DNA from: Alkalibacterium sp. MB6
GTDB lineage: Bacteria; Bacillota; Bacilli; Lactobacillales; Carnobacteriaceae_A
DNA length: 64,000 nt
Direction of reading: 5' to 3'
Assembly: GCF_009935905.1 (NCBI RefSeq)
Contig: NZ_PREX01000011.1
Span: 1-64,000, forward strand
The position numbers and the translations under genes are program-made. Under the pieces are notes generated by a model. That model worked only from the letters and a program-made list of their open reading frames with translations, was not told where the DNA came from and did no database searches. How positions within the stretch are numbered: position 1 is the first letter of the stretch; the number at the start of each line of letters is the position of its first letter. Below are positions 19,090-27,690 of this stretch, one piece after another.

Positions 19090-19665
19090 TTAACCTTCTG
19101 TAAAGGGACTAACTTTTGGATTCTTTTTGACTTGAACTTTATTTGTTTTCATTCGTTTGGTCCAAAATCCACCATTAATGTACTTCGGCTCATATGAGAC
19201 CACAAATGCTTTGGGCTCGATATCACTGATTAATTTATACAAGTTTCTCTCATTGGAACGTGATGTTAAAATTTCTAATACAAATCGGACGCCTTCTCGA
19301 CCATGTGCTTGAGAAATGGTTACGCCATACCCTTTGCTACGAATTTTCTCCGCAATTTCCCAGCCATTTTCTGGAAGAATTGTTGTGACAAGCGTATGAC
19401 CCAAAGCCAATTTATCTTCAATTTTCATTCCCGCAAAAATTCCTACTCCAAAACCTACCGCATAGACAACGATATTGATGGCATTATCTAGATTATCTAA
19501 GACTAAGCCTAGCCCGATAACATAGATTGCCGTTTCAATCATTGCAATTAACGGTGCGACGGATTGATAACCTTTCATTGTCAACAGCATACGTAAAGTA
19601 CTCAACGTGACAAATACGACGTTTATTATAAAAATTGTTACTAAAATTCCCCAATTAAACTCCAC
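19090..19665 (-). CDS. UPF0316 / DUF2179 family membrane protein
   Basis: 191-aa protein with three predicted membrane helices in the first 90 residues (about 8-28, 36-55, 62-80), then a soluble domain: the DUF2179 ferredoxin-like fold typical of this family, with GYGVTISQAHGREGVRFVLEILTSRSNE and the C-terminal IEPKAFVVSYEPKYINGGFW. Function unknown; in Bacillus subtilis the homologue YebE lies just before the purine operon, which matches the purK-like gene 13 bases downstream here. Start is GTG, 7 bases after AAGGA. Likely a sensor or transporter accessory. Confidence 0.85.
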   Translation of the reverse strand: MEFNWGILVTIFIINVVFVTLSTLRMLLTMKGYQSVAPLIAMIETAIYVIGLGLVLDNLDNAINIVVYAVGFGVGIFAGMKIEDKLALGHTLVTTILPENGWEIAEKIRSKGYGVTISQAHGREGVRFVLEILTSRSNERNLYKLISDIEPKAFVVSYEPKYINGGFWTKRMKTNKVQVKKNPKVSPFTEG

Positions 19666-19684
19666 TGTTATATCCTTACCTTTC

Positions 19685-19713
19685 TATATATCTAAACCTA
19701 TATGACTTGTCTA
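19685..19713 (-). promoter_or_regulatory. promoter of the UPF0316-purK-gntR operon
   Basis: TAGACA (19713-19708), 17-base spacer, TATATA (19690-19685), reading leftward, 20 bases before the GTG start. Confidence 0.55.
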
Positions 19714-19740
19714 AGCTACTTCATCATATCACTAGTTATA

Positions 19741-19774
19741 AAAACAAGGGCTGAGACAACAACCTGCCTCAGCC
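19741..19774 (-). terminator. terminator after the CNNM/CBS gene
   Basis: GGCTGAG (19774-19768 leftward) pairs with CTCAGCC (19755-19749); then CTTGTTTTTAT. Confidence 0.85.
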
Positions 19775-19801
19775 TGTTTTGAGAGCAAAGGACTCATTCC
19801 C

Positions 19802-21154
19802 TTATGACTCTTCATCTTCTTTAATTAATTCACTATCATTTATAGGATCGACTCTCTTTACGAACAATGAAGAGATACGTGTGCCATCCATTTTTTCAAC
19901 TGTTAAATTCCAATTCCCTGCAGAAATGACTGACGTCTCATTTTCTTCTGGAATACTTCCCAGTTCTGTGATGAAGTATCCTGCAATCGTATCAACGTCT
20001 TCTGAATCCACAGAGGTCTCAAAAAAGTCATTAAACTTATCAAGAGGAGTGGCACCATCTACACTATATAAAAATTCCCCAATTTCTTCAATTAATTTGT
20101 TTGTTTTATCATATTCATCGTCAATTTCACCAACAATTTCTTCCAACAAATCTTCCAGAGTAACGATTCCAATCACCCCACCATACTCATCATTTAAGAT
20201 AGCCATCTGGTTTTGGGTTCTTTTCATTTGGAAAATCAAATCATCAATATAAATGGTTTCCGGAACGAAAAGCGGTGGGTTACTAATCTCTTTTAAATCC
20301 ACAGTTAATAATGGCTGATTTTTAGATGCTTGCAGCAAATTCTTAACGTGAACGATACCAAGTATATTATCTTTGTCCTCGTAATAGAGCGGTACACGAG
20401 AGTGAGGCGTCTCAAGCATAGCTTGAATATTTTCTTCATTCGGATCATCGTAATCCAACATGAACGCATCGGTTCTAGGTACCATGACTTCTCTGGCTAT
20501 TTTATTATCCAATGACAACACACCTTTTAACATGGTAAATTCATCCATGTCTATCACATCATGTTTGTGGCTGTGTTCAATGAATGTACGGAATTCGTCG
20601 CGTGTTATGGCTTCTTTATTATCATCAAAGGTCATTGGCAACACATGCTTTAAACCTCTTAATGATAGTTGAATCAACCATACAATCGGTTTAAGAATGA
20701 CATGAATGATAACCAAGAGTCCTGACAAACTCATTATTGCTTTGTGTGAGTTTTGCGCAGCCATTGCTCTAGGCAATTTATTTCCTAAAAGCATTAGCAG
20801 ATACGTTACTACGATTGTACTGATTAAAAAGACTGCCGGACTCGTTTGTAAAAGCGATCGTGTCGTCTGGTTCAGCACATGAGTGAACACAACGATAGAG
20901 ACGCCACTGATCATTAAAGCGGTCAGTGTCACGGCAACTTGAATAGATGTGACATAATTGTCTGAGTTCTCAAGTATGCGCATCACACGTTTCGCTTTTT
21001 GATTTCCTTCGATTGATTCTTCCATTATAGTGACTGAACTAACTGACACAACGGCCATTTCCATTGCTGCCAATAAGGCATGTACTATGATTAACCCGAC
21101 TATAATTAATATTGGCCCAATTAAGGGCTGAATACTCCAAGGGTCACTGTTCAT
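19802..21154 (-). CDS. CNNM/CorC-type hemolysin family protein with CBS domains
   Basis: 450-aa membrane protein. The N-terminal DUF21 (CNNM) domain has four hydrophobic segments in residues 1-150, followed by a pair of CBS domains (VMVPRTDAFMLDYDD and ILNDEYGGVIGIVTLEDLLEEIVGEIDDEYD) and a C-terminal CorC/HlyC domain ending in SELIKEDEES. Homologues (YrkA, YhdP, MpfA type) take part in Mg2+ export or resistance. Start ATG is 8 bases after AAAGGAG. Single-gene unit with its own terminator. Together with the two CorA genes this makes three Mg2+-related membrane proteins in the window. Confidence 0.9.
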   Translation of the reverse strand: MNSDPWSIQPLIGPILIIVGLIIVHALLAAMEMAVVSVSSVTIMEESIEGNQKAKRVMRILENSDNYVTSIQVAVTLTALMISGVSIVVFTHVLNQTTRSLLQTSPAVFLISTIVVTYLLMLLGNKLPRAMAAQNSHKAIMSLSGLLVIIHVILKPIVWLIQLSLRGLKHVLPMTFDDNKEAITRDEFRTFIEHSHKHDVIDMDEFTMLKGVLSLDNKIAREVMVPRTDAFMLDYDDPNEENIQAMLETPHSRVPLYYEDKDNILGIVHVKNLLQASKNQPLLTVDLKEISNPPLFVPETIYIDDLIFQMKRTQNQMAILNDEYGGVIGIVTLEDLLEEIVGEIDDEYDKTNKLIEEIGEFLYSVDGATPLDKFNDFFETSVDSEDVDTIAGYFITELGSIPEENETSVISAGNWNLTVEKMDGTRISSLFVKRVDPINDSELIKEDEES

Positions 21155-21293
21155 AAATTATCTCCTTTAAATTGTAAACATACTTGTTAATTTTCTTTAT
21201 TCTACCAACTGTGCTTGTAAAACACCAGTCAATATATCATACTGTTCAAGGTCTTTCAACACATAATAAGGACTTGTTGCAATGTCGTGACGT

Positions 21294-23360
21294 TTATTCT
21301 AACATGGTTTTCACATTTGCCAAAAATGGACTGAATCTGTCAATCGCATCCCCTGCAACTTGATCTTCTAAGAGACCGATAAAGGCATACTGATAATCCT
21401 CCGCATCGTAAGCATACAATAGACCATTAGCATCATTGCCCTCTTCACCAGCTATTTCTGCTGTCCCTGTTTTAGCCCCTGCTTGATAAGGAAGGCTTTG
21501 AAGTCTCCTTGCTGTCCCACTGGGATGATTAACGACTTCAATTAATGACGCCTCTATAACATCGGCAGTTTCTTTCGATACAACTTGTAGCGGCTCTGCT
21601 GTCTCTTCATCTCTAATTAACCTTGGCCAAATCAATTGCCCGTCATTGTGAGTCGGTGTATAAAAGACCAGCTGATGAATGGTGTTCATTAATACTTCAC
21701 CTTGGCCATAGGCAGTGTCAGCTTGCAAGGTCGGTTGATTAATTGTATTGTCATTAGCGAACTGGGCAGCTTGCATATTAAGCGGCAATGACATACTTTC
21801 GCCAAATGGGAATAAATTAAGAGCTTCTTCAAACTCTTCTGTATCCATTTTTAAAGCTTCCATTGCGAAGAAAATGTTATCGGAGTAAATCAATGCCGAT
21901 GCAAGATTTACTTCTGAAATAGAGCTGTTGACCCGAGTAATACTGTGATTACCAAAACTTTCGATTCCAGGCGACCACTGTAACCCTTCAATTTGATTCA
22001 CAGTTTCCGTAGTGGTCGGTCCTTTTTCCAACAAAGCCATCGATGTTAGAATTTTAAAAGTAGATCCCGGGACATACCGTGCTGTTGCACGATTTAAAAA
22101 GGGATTATTGGTATTTTCTAAATAGGCATTATATTCCTCAGAGGACATGCCTCTAGCAAAAGACTGAGGATTATAAGAAGGAGAGCTAGCTAAGGCGATT
22201 AAATCTCCCGTCGTCGGGTCCATAACCGCTGCGGTTCCCGGTTCACCCTCTTCAAATGCCTGAAATAACTCTTCTTGGATATCAAAATCAATGGTTAAGT
22301 AAATGGATTCTCCATCTTGCTTGTCATTTTCCATCAGCACCATTTTCACTTCTTGGTTGCGGTCCATTATAGTCAATCGACCGCCAGGTATCCCTTTTAA
22401 TTGCTCTTCAAATGTTGCCTCTAACCCCGCTTTCCCAATCTTTTGTCCGGGTTGAAGCGTGGGATTGTTTTCAATATCTTCAGCAGAAACCTCCCCTACA
22501 TAACCGATAAGATGGGCTGCTGCTTCCCTTAATGGATATACCCGCTCGGTTGTTCTTTGGTACCGAACGCCAAGTATCTCTGGAGTCTGTCCTTCTTCAA
22601 CGAAAGCAAAAGGAACAAAGCTCTCTTCAGTTACCCATCCTTGGGCTAACAAAGCTTCCAATCGGTCTGTCGACACATTGAATTCCTGACTAATGGTATC
22701 TATGGAAGCTTCCCGTTCAACATCCTCCCCCATGGCAGCCGGATACATGCCTGCCTGCCAAGATTCACCTTCACCAGCAAGCATATTCCCATGACGGTCA
22801 TAAATACTTCCTCTGTTTGGACTAGAATAAGATAAATTTACTGTATCCCCTTCTGCCATTCCAGGTAATAGGAGATCATGATCCCAGACAAGTAGCGTCT
22901 CCTCTTCTGTTTCAACAATTGAAGTAGCGTACTGTAAATCTGACAAGGTTCCTAAAGCCGTTTCTATTTGCATCGTATAAGATAAGCTATAGGTATCTGT
23001 CTCCTCATCGTAAACTAAGTTATCGCTAGTTATACTCGGTTCGTCAGCTCCAATACCTGAAAAGATAGTATCATAACGTTCACTTAACTCCTCTTCACTT
23101 AAATACCCTTGAGCTTGCAACGATTCATCTGTGAAATAACTAACCATAGTAGCAAAGTCTTGATTCTCTCTTGCAGCTAAGTAATCGCTAACTAAGCTTT
23201 CTACTTCATTTTGACGTTGTATAGCCAGCTGTTTTTCCTGATAATTTCTATACCAGAAAAAACCCACTATACCACCAACAATAAGTAAGCTCACAACAAC
23301 CGCTATGATTAACCCTAATTTACTATTTCTTTTATTAGAAGAATGCTTGGTTTGTTTCAA
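21294..23360 (-). CDS. class B penicillin-binding protein, PBP5/MecA-like
   Basis: 688-aa transpeptidase for peptidoglycan cross-linking, anchored by one N-terminal helix (residues 15-37) facing outward. Domain order: NTF2-like MecA_N domain (about 45-160), dimerisation domain with NRGSIYDRHGNMLAGEGE, and transpeptidase domain with SxxK in VPGSTFKILTS, SDN in YSDNIFFAME and KTGTAEIAG. Architecture and length match the low-affinity PBP5 of enterococci and Bacillus PbpC. Such enzymes often carry intrinsic tolerance to cephalosporins; affinity cannot be judged here. Start is TTG at 23360, 8 bases after AAGGAG. Unusually acidic. Confidence 0.93.
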   Translation of the reverse strand: MKQTKHSSNKRNSKLGLIIAVVVSLLIVGGIVGFFWYRNYQEKQLAIQRQNEVESLVSDYLAARENQDFATMVSYFTDESLQAQGYLSEEELSERYDTIFSGIGADEPSITSDNLVYDEETDTYSLSYTMQIETALGTLSDLQYATSIVETEEETLLVWDHDLLLPGMAEGDTVNLSYSSPNRGSIYDRHGNMLAGEGESWQAGMYPAAMGEDVEREASIDTISQEFNVSTDRLEALLAQGWVTEESFVPFAFVEEGQTPEILGVRYQRTTERVYPLREAAAHLIGYVGEVSAEDIENNPTLQPGQKIGKAGLEATFEEQLKGIPGGRLTIMDRNQEVKMVLMENDKQDGESIYLTIDFDIQEELFQAFEEGEPGTAAVMDPTTGDLIALASSPSYNPQSFARGMSSEEYNAYLENTNNPFLNRATARYVPGSTFKILTSMALLEKGPTTTETVNQIEGLQWSPGIESFGNHSITRVNSSISEVNLASALIYSDNIFFAMEALKMDTEEFEEALNLFPFGESMSLPLNMQAAQFANDNTINQPTLQADTAYGQGEVLMNTIHQLVFYTPTHNDGQLIWPRLIRDEETAEPLQVVSKETADVIEASLIEVVNHPSGTARRLQSLPYQAGAKTGTAEIAGEEGNDANGLLYAYDAEDYQYAFIGLLEDQVAGDAIDRFSPFLANVKTMLE

Positions 23361-23380
23361 AAAATCAGCTCCTTACTTTT

Positions 23381-23431
23381 AAAAAAGAGCCTTCATTTGT
23401 AAGACTATTAGTCATTCGCAAAAAAGGCTCT
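23381..23431 (-). terminator. terminator between the barrel protein and the PBP gene
   Basis: AGAGCC (23431-23426 leftward) pairs with GGCTCT (23391-23386) closing a longer partly paired loop with an inner GACTAATAGTC hairpin; then TTTTTTAAAAG. Confidence 0.75.
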
Positions 23432-23446
23432 CGTTTTGATTATAGC

Positions 23447-24148
23447 TTAGTTTTCAAATAAATCTTTTTGAGCTTCTCGGTAGTCAACCATTTTCCGAGC
23501 AAAGAGCTCCCCATTTGAAGGGGGGGTATACGTAATCGCATTCGCTCCCGCTTCTATGGTTTCTAAAATACTTTCATCCGTCGGTCCGCCTGTTGCAATA
23601 ATTGGTAAATCTGGATACTTCTGCCTAATCTCTCGAACAATTTTGCTTGTTTTCGCTGCTCCTGAAATATTGACGATATCTACTCCTGCTTTAATTTTAT
23701 CCTCTATATCAGTATATTCTGATACGACCGTTAAAATAATCGGAATATCAATCATTTCATTCACTTTAATAATTGTATCTGTTGGTGTAGGGGCATTAAC
23801 GACAACCGCTTTACACCCATGCGATTCAGCAAGTAAAGCCATGTTAGCGGATCGTATGCCGTGTGTCATACCACCAGCGATTCCAGCCATTACAGATATA
23901 GTAGAGACGTCTGTGATGGCCTTAATTATAGCTGGGTGTGGGGTGAAAGGATAAACTGCCATAATCGCATCGGCATCATTGTTCATAATAAGCGCAATAT
24001 CCGTTGTAAACAGCAATGCCTTAAATCGTTTGCCATTGATCACAATACCACTGGATTTGCGAATCACTTCCGGTACTTCAACATAGTTTTTAAATAAATC
24101 CGTTCGAACATGTGGAAATCGTTTGTTTGACATTCTAGTCTTCAACAT
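23447..24148 (-). CDS. TIM-barrel protein of unknown function
   Basis: 233-aa cytoplasmic (beta/alpha)8-barrel protein by pattern: repeated beta-strand plus Gly/Asn ends such as AVVVNAP, PIILTVV, GVDIVNISGAAKTSKIV, PIIATGGPTDESI and GANAITYTPPS. The TGGP(T/S) phosphate-binding strand resembles glycerol-3-phosphate antiterminator-like and synthase-type barrels, but I cannot assign a reaction; close homologues are usually called hydrolase without evidence. Start is uncertain: ATG at 24148 abuts AAAGGA, and a TTG follows it. It is 6 bases downstream of the GH73 gene, so it belongs to the carboxypeptidase-glucosaminidase operon. Confidence 0.8.
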   Translation of the reverse strand: MLKTRMSNKRFPHVRTDLFKNYVEVPEVIRKSSGIVINGKRFKALLFTTDIALIMNNDADAIMAVYPFTPHPAIIKAITDVSTISVMAGIAGGMTHGIRSANMALLAESHGCKAVVVNAPTPTDTIIKVNEMIDIPIILTVVSEYTDIEDKIKAGVDIVNISGAAKTSKIVREIRQKYPDLPIIATGGPTDESILETIEAGANAITYTPPSNGELFARKMVDYREAQKDLFEN

Positions 24149-24154
24149 CCTTTA

Positions 24155-24751
24155 TTATTTAGTATCGTACTGGTCTAACTGATAGGTTTCTATTAGAGCG
24201 ATTAATTTTTCAGGATAGGTTGGATCTGTGGCGTATCCTGCATCACTCAAGGCGTAAGCAGCATCTTTATAATTATCAGCATCAATGACCCCTCTATAAA
24301 GGGATGAATCCCATTGCGTGCCGTTAGCTATAAGTTTAGCATAGTCTTCAATAGACGCTTGAAGAGACGGATAACTTCTAAAGGACGCTTCTATTTCTAC
24401 CCAGTCCTCCTCATATTCGAGGGTCGCATACTGCCTCGAGGATTTCCCTCCTTTTATTCCGAAGTAATTGTTGTCTTGCACTGACAAACCACTTTGTCCC
24501 CAATTTGATTCTAAAATAGCTTGAGCAATCGTCACGCTGGGTCTTATACCATACTCTTTTTCTAAAGGTAATGTATGTTTGGCTACTTCCTCAATAAAAG
24601 CCTCTTTCGACAAAGGGGCATCTTCTAAAGGAACGTCTTCTTGAAATTCCTGACTCAATATCATCAGTGTCCCAAAAAAGGTTAAAACAATTAAGCCAAC
24701 CCGTTGCAACAGTGTCAGACTTGATGCGGCTTTCTTTTTTCTGTTAGACAG
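24155..24751 (-). CDS. GH73 N-acetylglucosaminidase, CTG start proposed
   Basis: Peptidoglycan hydrolase with a signal anchor (residues about 20-36) and a FlgJ/LytB-type glucosaminidase domain; the catalytic Glu is in TIAQAILESNWGQSGLS, followed by NNYFGIKGG and YATDPTYPEKLI. A TTG at 24709 would give 184 aa but has no ribosome binding site and would remove the basic N-terminal region. Upstream in frame, CTG at 24751 lies 7 bases after AGGAGG (24764-24759), and yields MSNRKKKAASSLTLLQRVGLIVL, a normal basic-then-hydrophobic signal anchor; no ATG, GTG or TTG is available there. 198 aa in that case. Starts 11 bases after the preceding carboxypeptidase stop. Confidence 0.85.
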   Translation of the reverse strand: MSNRKKKAASSLTLLQRVGLIVLTFFGTLMILSQEFQEDVPLEDAPLSKEAFIEEVAKHTLPLEKEYGIRPSVTIAQAILESNWGQSGLSVQDNNYFGIKGGKSSRQYATLEYEEDWVEIEASFRSYPSLQASIEDYAKLIANGTQWDSSLYRGVIDADNYKDAAYALSDAGYATDPTYPEKLIALIETYQLDQYDTK

Positions 24752-24762
24752 ATTATCCCCTC

Positions 24763-25575
24763 CTAGCCGTTCTGTTCCGTTAACTTGCTTTTATTTTCTC
24801 TGCTTTCGAGCAACTCGATGTATTCTTCTAAAACAAGTTCATGTTCATGAATATAAACAGCACTCTCTTTGCCTACATACCTAAAATGCCATGATTCATA
24901 GTTTATGCCTGTTACCTCTTCTTTTCCTTCAGGGTATCTCAGTATAAAGCCGAATGCCGGTGCTGTTTCTATCAGCCATTGTTGTGACATTTGCGTATCA
25001 TACTCTGGTACTAAGCCATTACCATCTGCAATCCATTCCTGGTCTACAATATCTAACGCTAGACCCGTATGATGCTCGCTATGATTTGGTATGGCAATGT
25101 AGTCTTCAGTTAATGCCCTTGCTTCTTCTTTTGAATGCCCTTGTTCAATATAACTATTTATGGACCGATCGTAATTCGCTTGTTGTCTTTCAACTGAACG
25201 GTAACCAGAGGCAAAAAACAAACGATGCCCATTCTCTGATGCCATATCTCGCAAAGCCATATAGTTATCTGCTATGCGTTCATCTATCCACTTTTCAGGT
25301 TCCACTTCTTTAAGTTCAACCTCAAACTGTTCTGGAAGAGGGTAATCATTGTTAACTAATATGAGTTCCCAATCACTTGAGGAAACAGTTTTAGGGAGCG
25401 CGTCCATCAATTGCCGCTGTCTTTTTTCTTCGTCTGTTAAAAGCTCTTCTGATTCATCAATTCTATCCTGAGCAGACTCTTCAAGTACCTCTTGATCACT
25501 TTCATCTGCCTCTAGCACATGACATCCAGTAAGCAATGTCATTGTTGAAACTATTACAAAAATCTTTACAATCAT
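24763..25575 (-). CDS. M15 family D-alanyl-D-alanine carboxypeptidase lipoprotein (VanY-like)
   Basis: 270-aa zinc peptidase that trims the terminal D-Ala from peptidoglycan stem peptides. A lipoprotein signal with LLTGC (Cys at residue 18) tethers it outside the membrane, followed by an acidic linker. The M15B domain shows FASGYRSVERQ, the zinc ligands in NHSEHHTGLALDI (His and Asp) and ESWHFRYVG (Glu and His). ATG start 6 bases after GGAGG. First gene of a three-gene wall-remodelling operon with the glucosaminidase and the barrel protein. Confidence 0.92.
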   Translation of the reverse strand: MIVKIFVIVSTMTLLTGCHVLEADESDQEVLEESAQDRIDESEELLTDEEKRQRQLMDALPKTVSSSDWELILVNNDYPLPEQFEVELKEVEPEKWIDERIADNYMALRDMASENGHRLFFASGYRSVERQQANYDRSINSYIEQGHSKEEARALTEDYIAIPNHSEHHTGLALDIVDQEWIADGNGLVPEYDTQMSQQWLIETAPAFGFILRYPEGKEEVTGINYESWHFRYVGKESAVYIHEHELVLEEYIELLESRENKSKLTEQNG

Positions 25576-25678
25576 TTAAATCCTCCTACATGTAGTTCAG
25601 TAATCATTTTACCATAAGTTATTTGCTCTCGATAGAGTTGCCTCTTATTTCGCTTACCTCACTATTTTAGCAATAATT

Positions 25679-25687
25679 TGTTATACT
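25679..25687 (+). promoter_or_regulatory. extended -10 promoter of the oxidoreductase gene
   Basis: TGTTATACT (TG, one base, TATACT), 36 bases before the ATG; no good -35 box at 17 bases. Confidence 0.45.
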
Positions 25688-25723
25688 AAACTTAAACACG
25701 CTAAGTGAGAAAGAAGGATAGTT

Positions 25724-26695
25724 ATGAAGACTATTAAATGGGGCATCGTTGGCTTAGGAGGCATTGCTCACTCCTTTGCTTCGGCTTTCCAATCAGAGCA
25801 TGCAGAATTAGTTGGAGTGGCTTCTCGCACACTTCAAAAAGCTTATGATTTTTCAAAACAATACTCCATTCCAAAAGCATACGGTAGTTATGAACAGTTA
25901 GCTTACGATCCCGAGATTGACATTGTTTATTTGGCTACCCCTAACAGTTATCACAAAGACAATATGATGATGATATTAAAGGCCGGCAAACACGTCCTTT
26001 GTGAAAAAGCTATCACTATGACTAAAGCTGAATTAGACGAGGTTTTATCTTATGCTAAAGAGAAGAATTTGATTGTGGCTGAAGCCATGACCATTTATCA
26101 TATGCCACTCATGCAAGCCGTGAAAAAACGAGTAGACGCTGGTGAGTTCGGTCAATTGAAAATGGTTCATGCTTACTTTGGTAGTTTAAAAGAAGCTGAT
26201 CCAACTAACCGTTTTTTTAACCCTGAACTCGGCGGAGGTGCTCTTTTAGATATTGGTGTATATGCTTTATCTTTTGTCAGGTTTTTCTTAAGCAGTCAAC
26301 CCCATATCCGTCAAACTGTCGGCTTGCTTTATGAAACTGGTGTAGATGAAATGAGTAGCTTCCAACTGCTTAATGAGCAAGACGAGTTGGCCACGGTGAC
26401 AATCAGCTTTCGCGCTAAACTGCCTAAGCAAGGCATTATTGCCTGCGAAGATGCTTATATCACTATCATGAATTACCCTCGAGCTGACCAGGCACTTATT
26501 ACCTATGCAGATGGACGTACGGAAACCATTGAATCAGGCGAAACAGCCCAAGCGTTAAATTATGAAGTTGATCATTTGTCAGAAAGCTTATTAACTGGTC
26601 AACATTTGACTGCAATGGATTTAACCAAAGACGTTAATGAATTGATGAACTGGGCAGCAAAAGAATGGAAAATGGACTGGTTGTTTGAATCGTAA
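25724..26695 (+). CDS. Gfo/Idh/MocA family NAD(P)-dependent oxidoreductase
   Basis: 323-aa dehydrogenase. Rossmann fold at the N-terminus with WGIVGLGGIAHSFASAF, then VYLATPNSYHKDNMMMIL and GKHVLCEKAITM, where the Lys in CEKA is the conserved catalytic/substrate residue of the family. The C-terminal domain has the GGGALLDIGVYALSFVRF motif. Substrates are usually sugars or related cyclic alcohols (dihydrodiol, inositol, glucose-fructose); the specific one cannot be told. ATG after AAGAAGGA. It stands alone on the plus strand, divergent from the carboxypeptidase gene. Confidence 0.92.
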   Translation: MKTIKWGIVGLGGIAHSFASAFQSEHAELVGVASRTLQKAYDFSKQYSIPKAYGSYEQLAYDPEIDIVYLATPNSYHKDNMMMILKAGKHVLCEKAITMTKAELDEVLSYAKEKNLIVAEAMTIYHMPLMQAVKKRVDAGEFGQLKMVHAYFGSLKEADPTNRFFNPELGGGALLDIGVYALSFVRFFLSSQPHIRQTVGLLYETGVDEMSSFQLLNEQDELATVTISFRAKLPKQGIIACEDAYITIMNYPRADQALITYADGRTETIESGETAQALNYEVDHLSESLLTGQHLTAMDLTKDVNELMNWAAKEWKMDWLFES

Positions 26696-26726
26696 TTCCT
26701 GAACCGTATACTTACCTCAGATAAAA

Positions 26727-26773
26727 AAGACACCCTATAAATTGGCATGTCATGCCGCTTTATAGAGTGTCTT
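26727..26773. terminator. bidirectional terminator
   Basis: AAGACACCCTATAAA (26727-26741) pairs with TTTATAGAGTGTCTT (26759-26773) with one mismatch; the loop itself contains GGCATG/CATGCC. Shared by the convergent oxidoreductase and DUF7916-like genes. Confidence 0.8.
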
Positions 26774-26783
26774 GCTAGTTTAG

Positions 26784-27674
26784 TTAACGATTGACTGAAT
26801 CAGCCATTCGTCTAATGGTATGACGATTCCCACGAATAACTTTTGACATTTCAATGATATTCTCATATGGTGAGATGCCGCTGTAACCCGAATCTCCAAT
26901 ATGATGGATATCAAAGCCGATCACTTTATTCATCAAGCCGATTTGGCGTATGGTAGACGGATCAGCACTCTCTTGACTCGTTCCAATGGAAGCCATAGTT
27001 AATACCTTCTCTTTTTTTGCCAATTCTACAATACTTCGGCACATCTCTTCATTCACTCCGGGAACGGTAGCCACTGCTGGCATCAATAGGACATCAGCCC
27101 CTGCATCCATTATTCGTTTGGCAACAGTTTCAGTCATGACTGGTTCAGCTACTCCTGATTGATGCATCTTCCCGGCAATAATCATTCCATTAAACTGCTC
27201 TTTTGCTTGTTTGACTGCCTCGACTAATACATCATTACTTACTCCGGTTTTAGGGTTACCTGTTAAGCAGATAAAATCAAAACCTAAGTCGTTAGCTTTT
27301 TGAAAGGTCTTTTTCGATGCCATACGCCCTTCCGAAATGACTAACCTTTGTTCATTAAAATCAGCGGATAAATCAATAGGCTCCAAGTTCACTCCGACCG
27401 GACGCCCAACCAACTGCTTTACTCTGCGGATTGGATCATCTGTCTCATCAAGTCCACTGATGTAAATGTCAAAGAGATCTAAGGCGTTTAGCAAAATCAA
27501 GTCAGCCCCGGCCGCCTTAGCCACCTCACTGTTTGTCAACCCTTCTGCGGCAGATCCAGTTACAATATTTTCTGATAAAAGTGTGCGTCCTTCGCTTGCT
27601 ACAATAGACTGTACTAATTCATCTTTAGTCATGTTTTCAAAATCACTGGCATGGCAATCCAAAAGTCTCTTCAT
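26784..27674 (-). CDS. DUF7916-like TIM-barrel protein
   Basis: 296-aa cytoplasmic barrel protein that begins MKRLLDCHASDFENM, the hallmark of a family often misnamed haloacid dehalogenase-like. Barrel strands can be read at DLILLNALDL, VGVNLEPID, FDFICLTGNPKTG, GMIIAGKMH, ADVLLMPAVATVPG and VIGFDIHHIGDSGYSG. Conserved Glu, Lys and His residues at strand ends suggest an enzyme acting on a phosphorylated or keto-acid substrate, but the reaction is unknown. It is 16 bases downstream of the thioredoxin-like gene and probably co-transcribed. Confidence 0.8.
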   Translation of the reverse strand: MKRLLDCHASDFENMTKDELVQSIVASEGRTLLSENIVTGSAAEGLTNSEVAKAAGADLILLNALDLFDIYISGLDETDDPIRRVKQLVGRPVGVNLEPIDLSADFNEQRLVISEGRMASKKTFQKANDLGFDFICLTGNPKTGVSNDVLVEAVKQAKEQFNGMIIAGKMHQSGVAEPVMTETVAKRIMDAGADVLLMPAVATVPGVNEEMCRSIVELAKKEKVLTMASIGTSQESADPSTIRQIGLMNKVIGFDIHHIGDSGYSGISPYENIIEMSKVIRGNRHTIRRMADSVNR

Positions 27675-27690
27675 ATACTAACCCTCCGTT

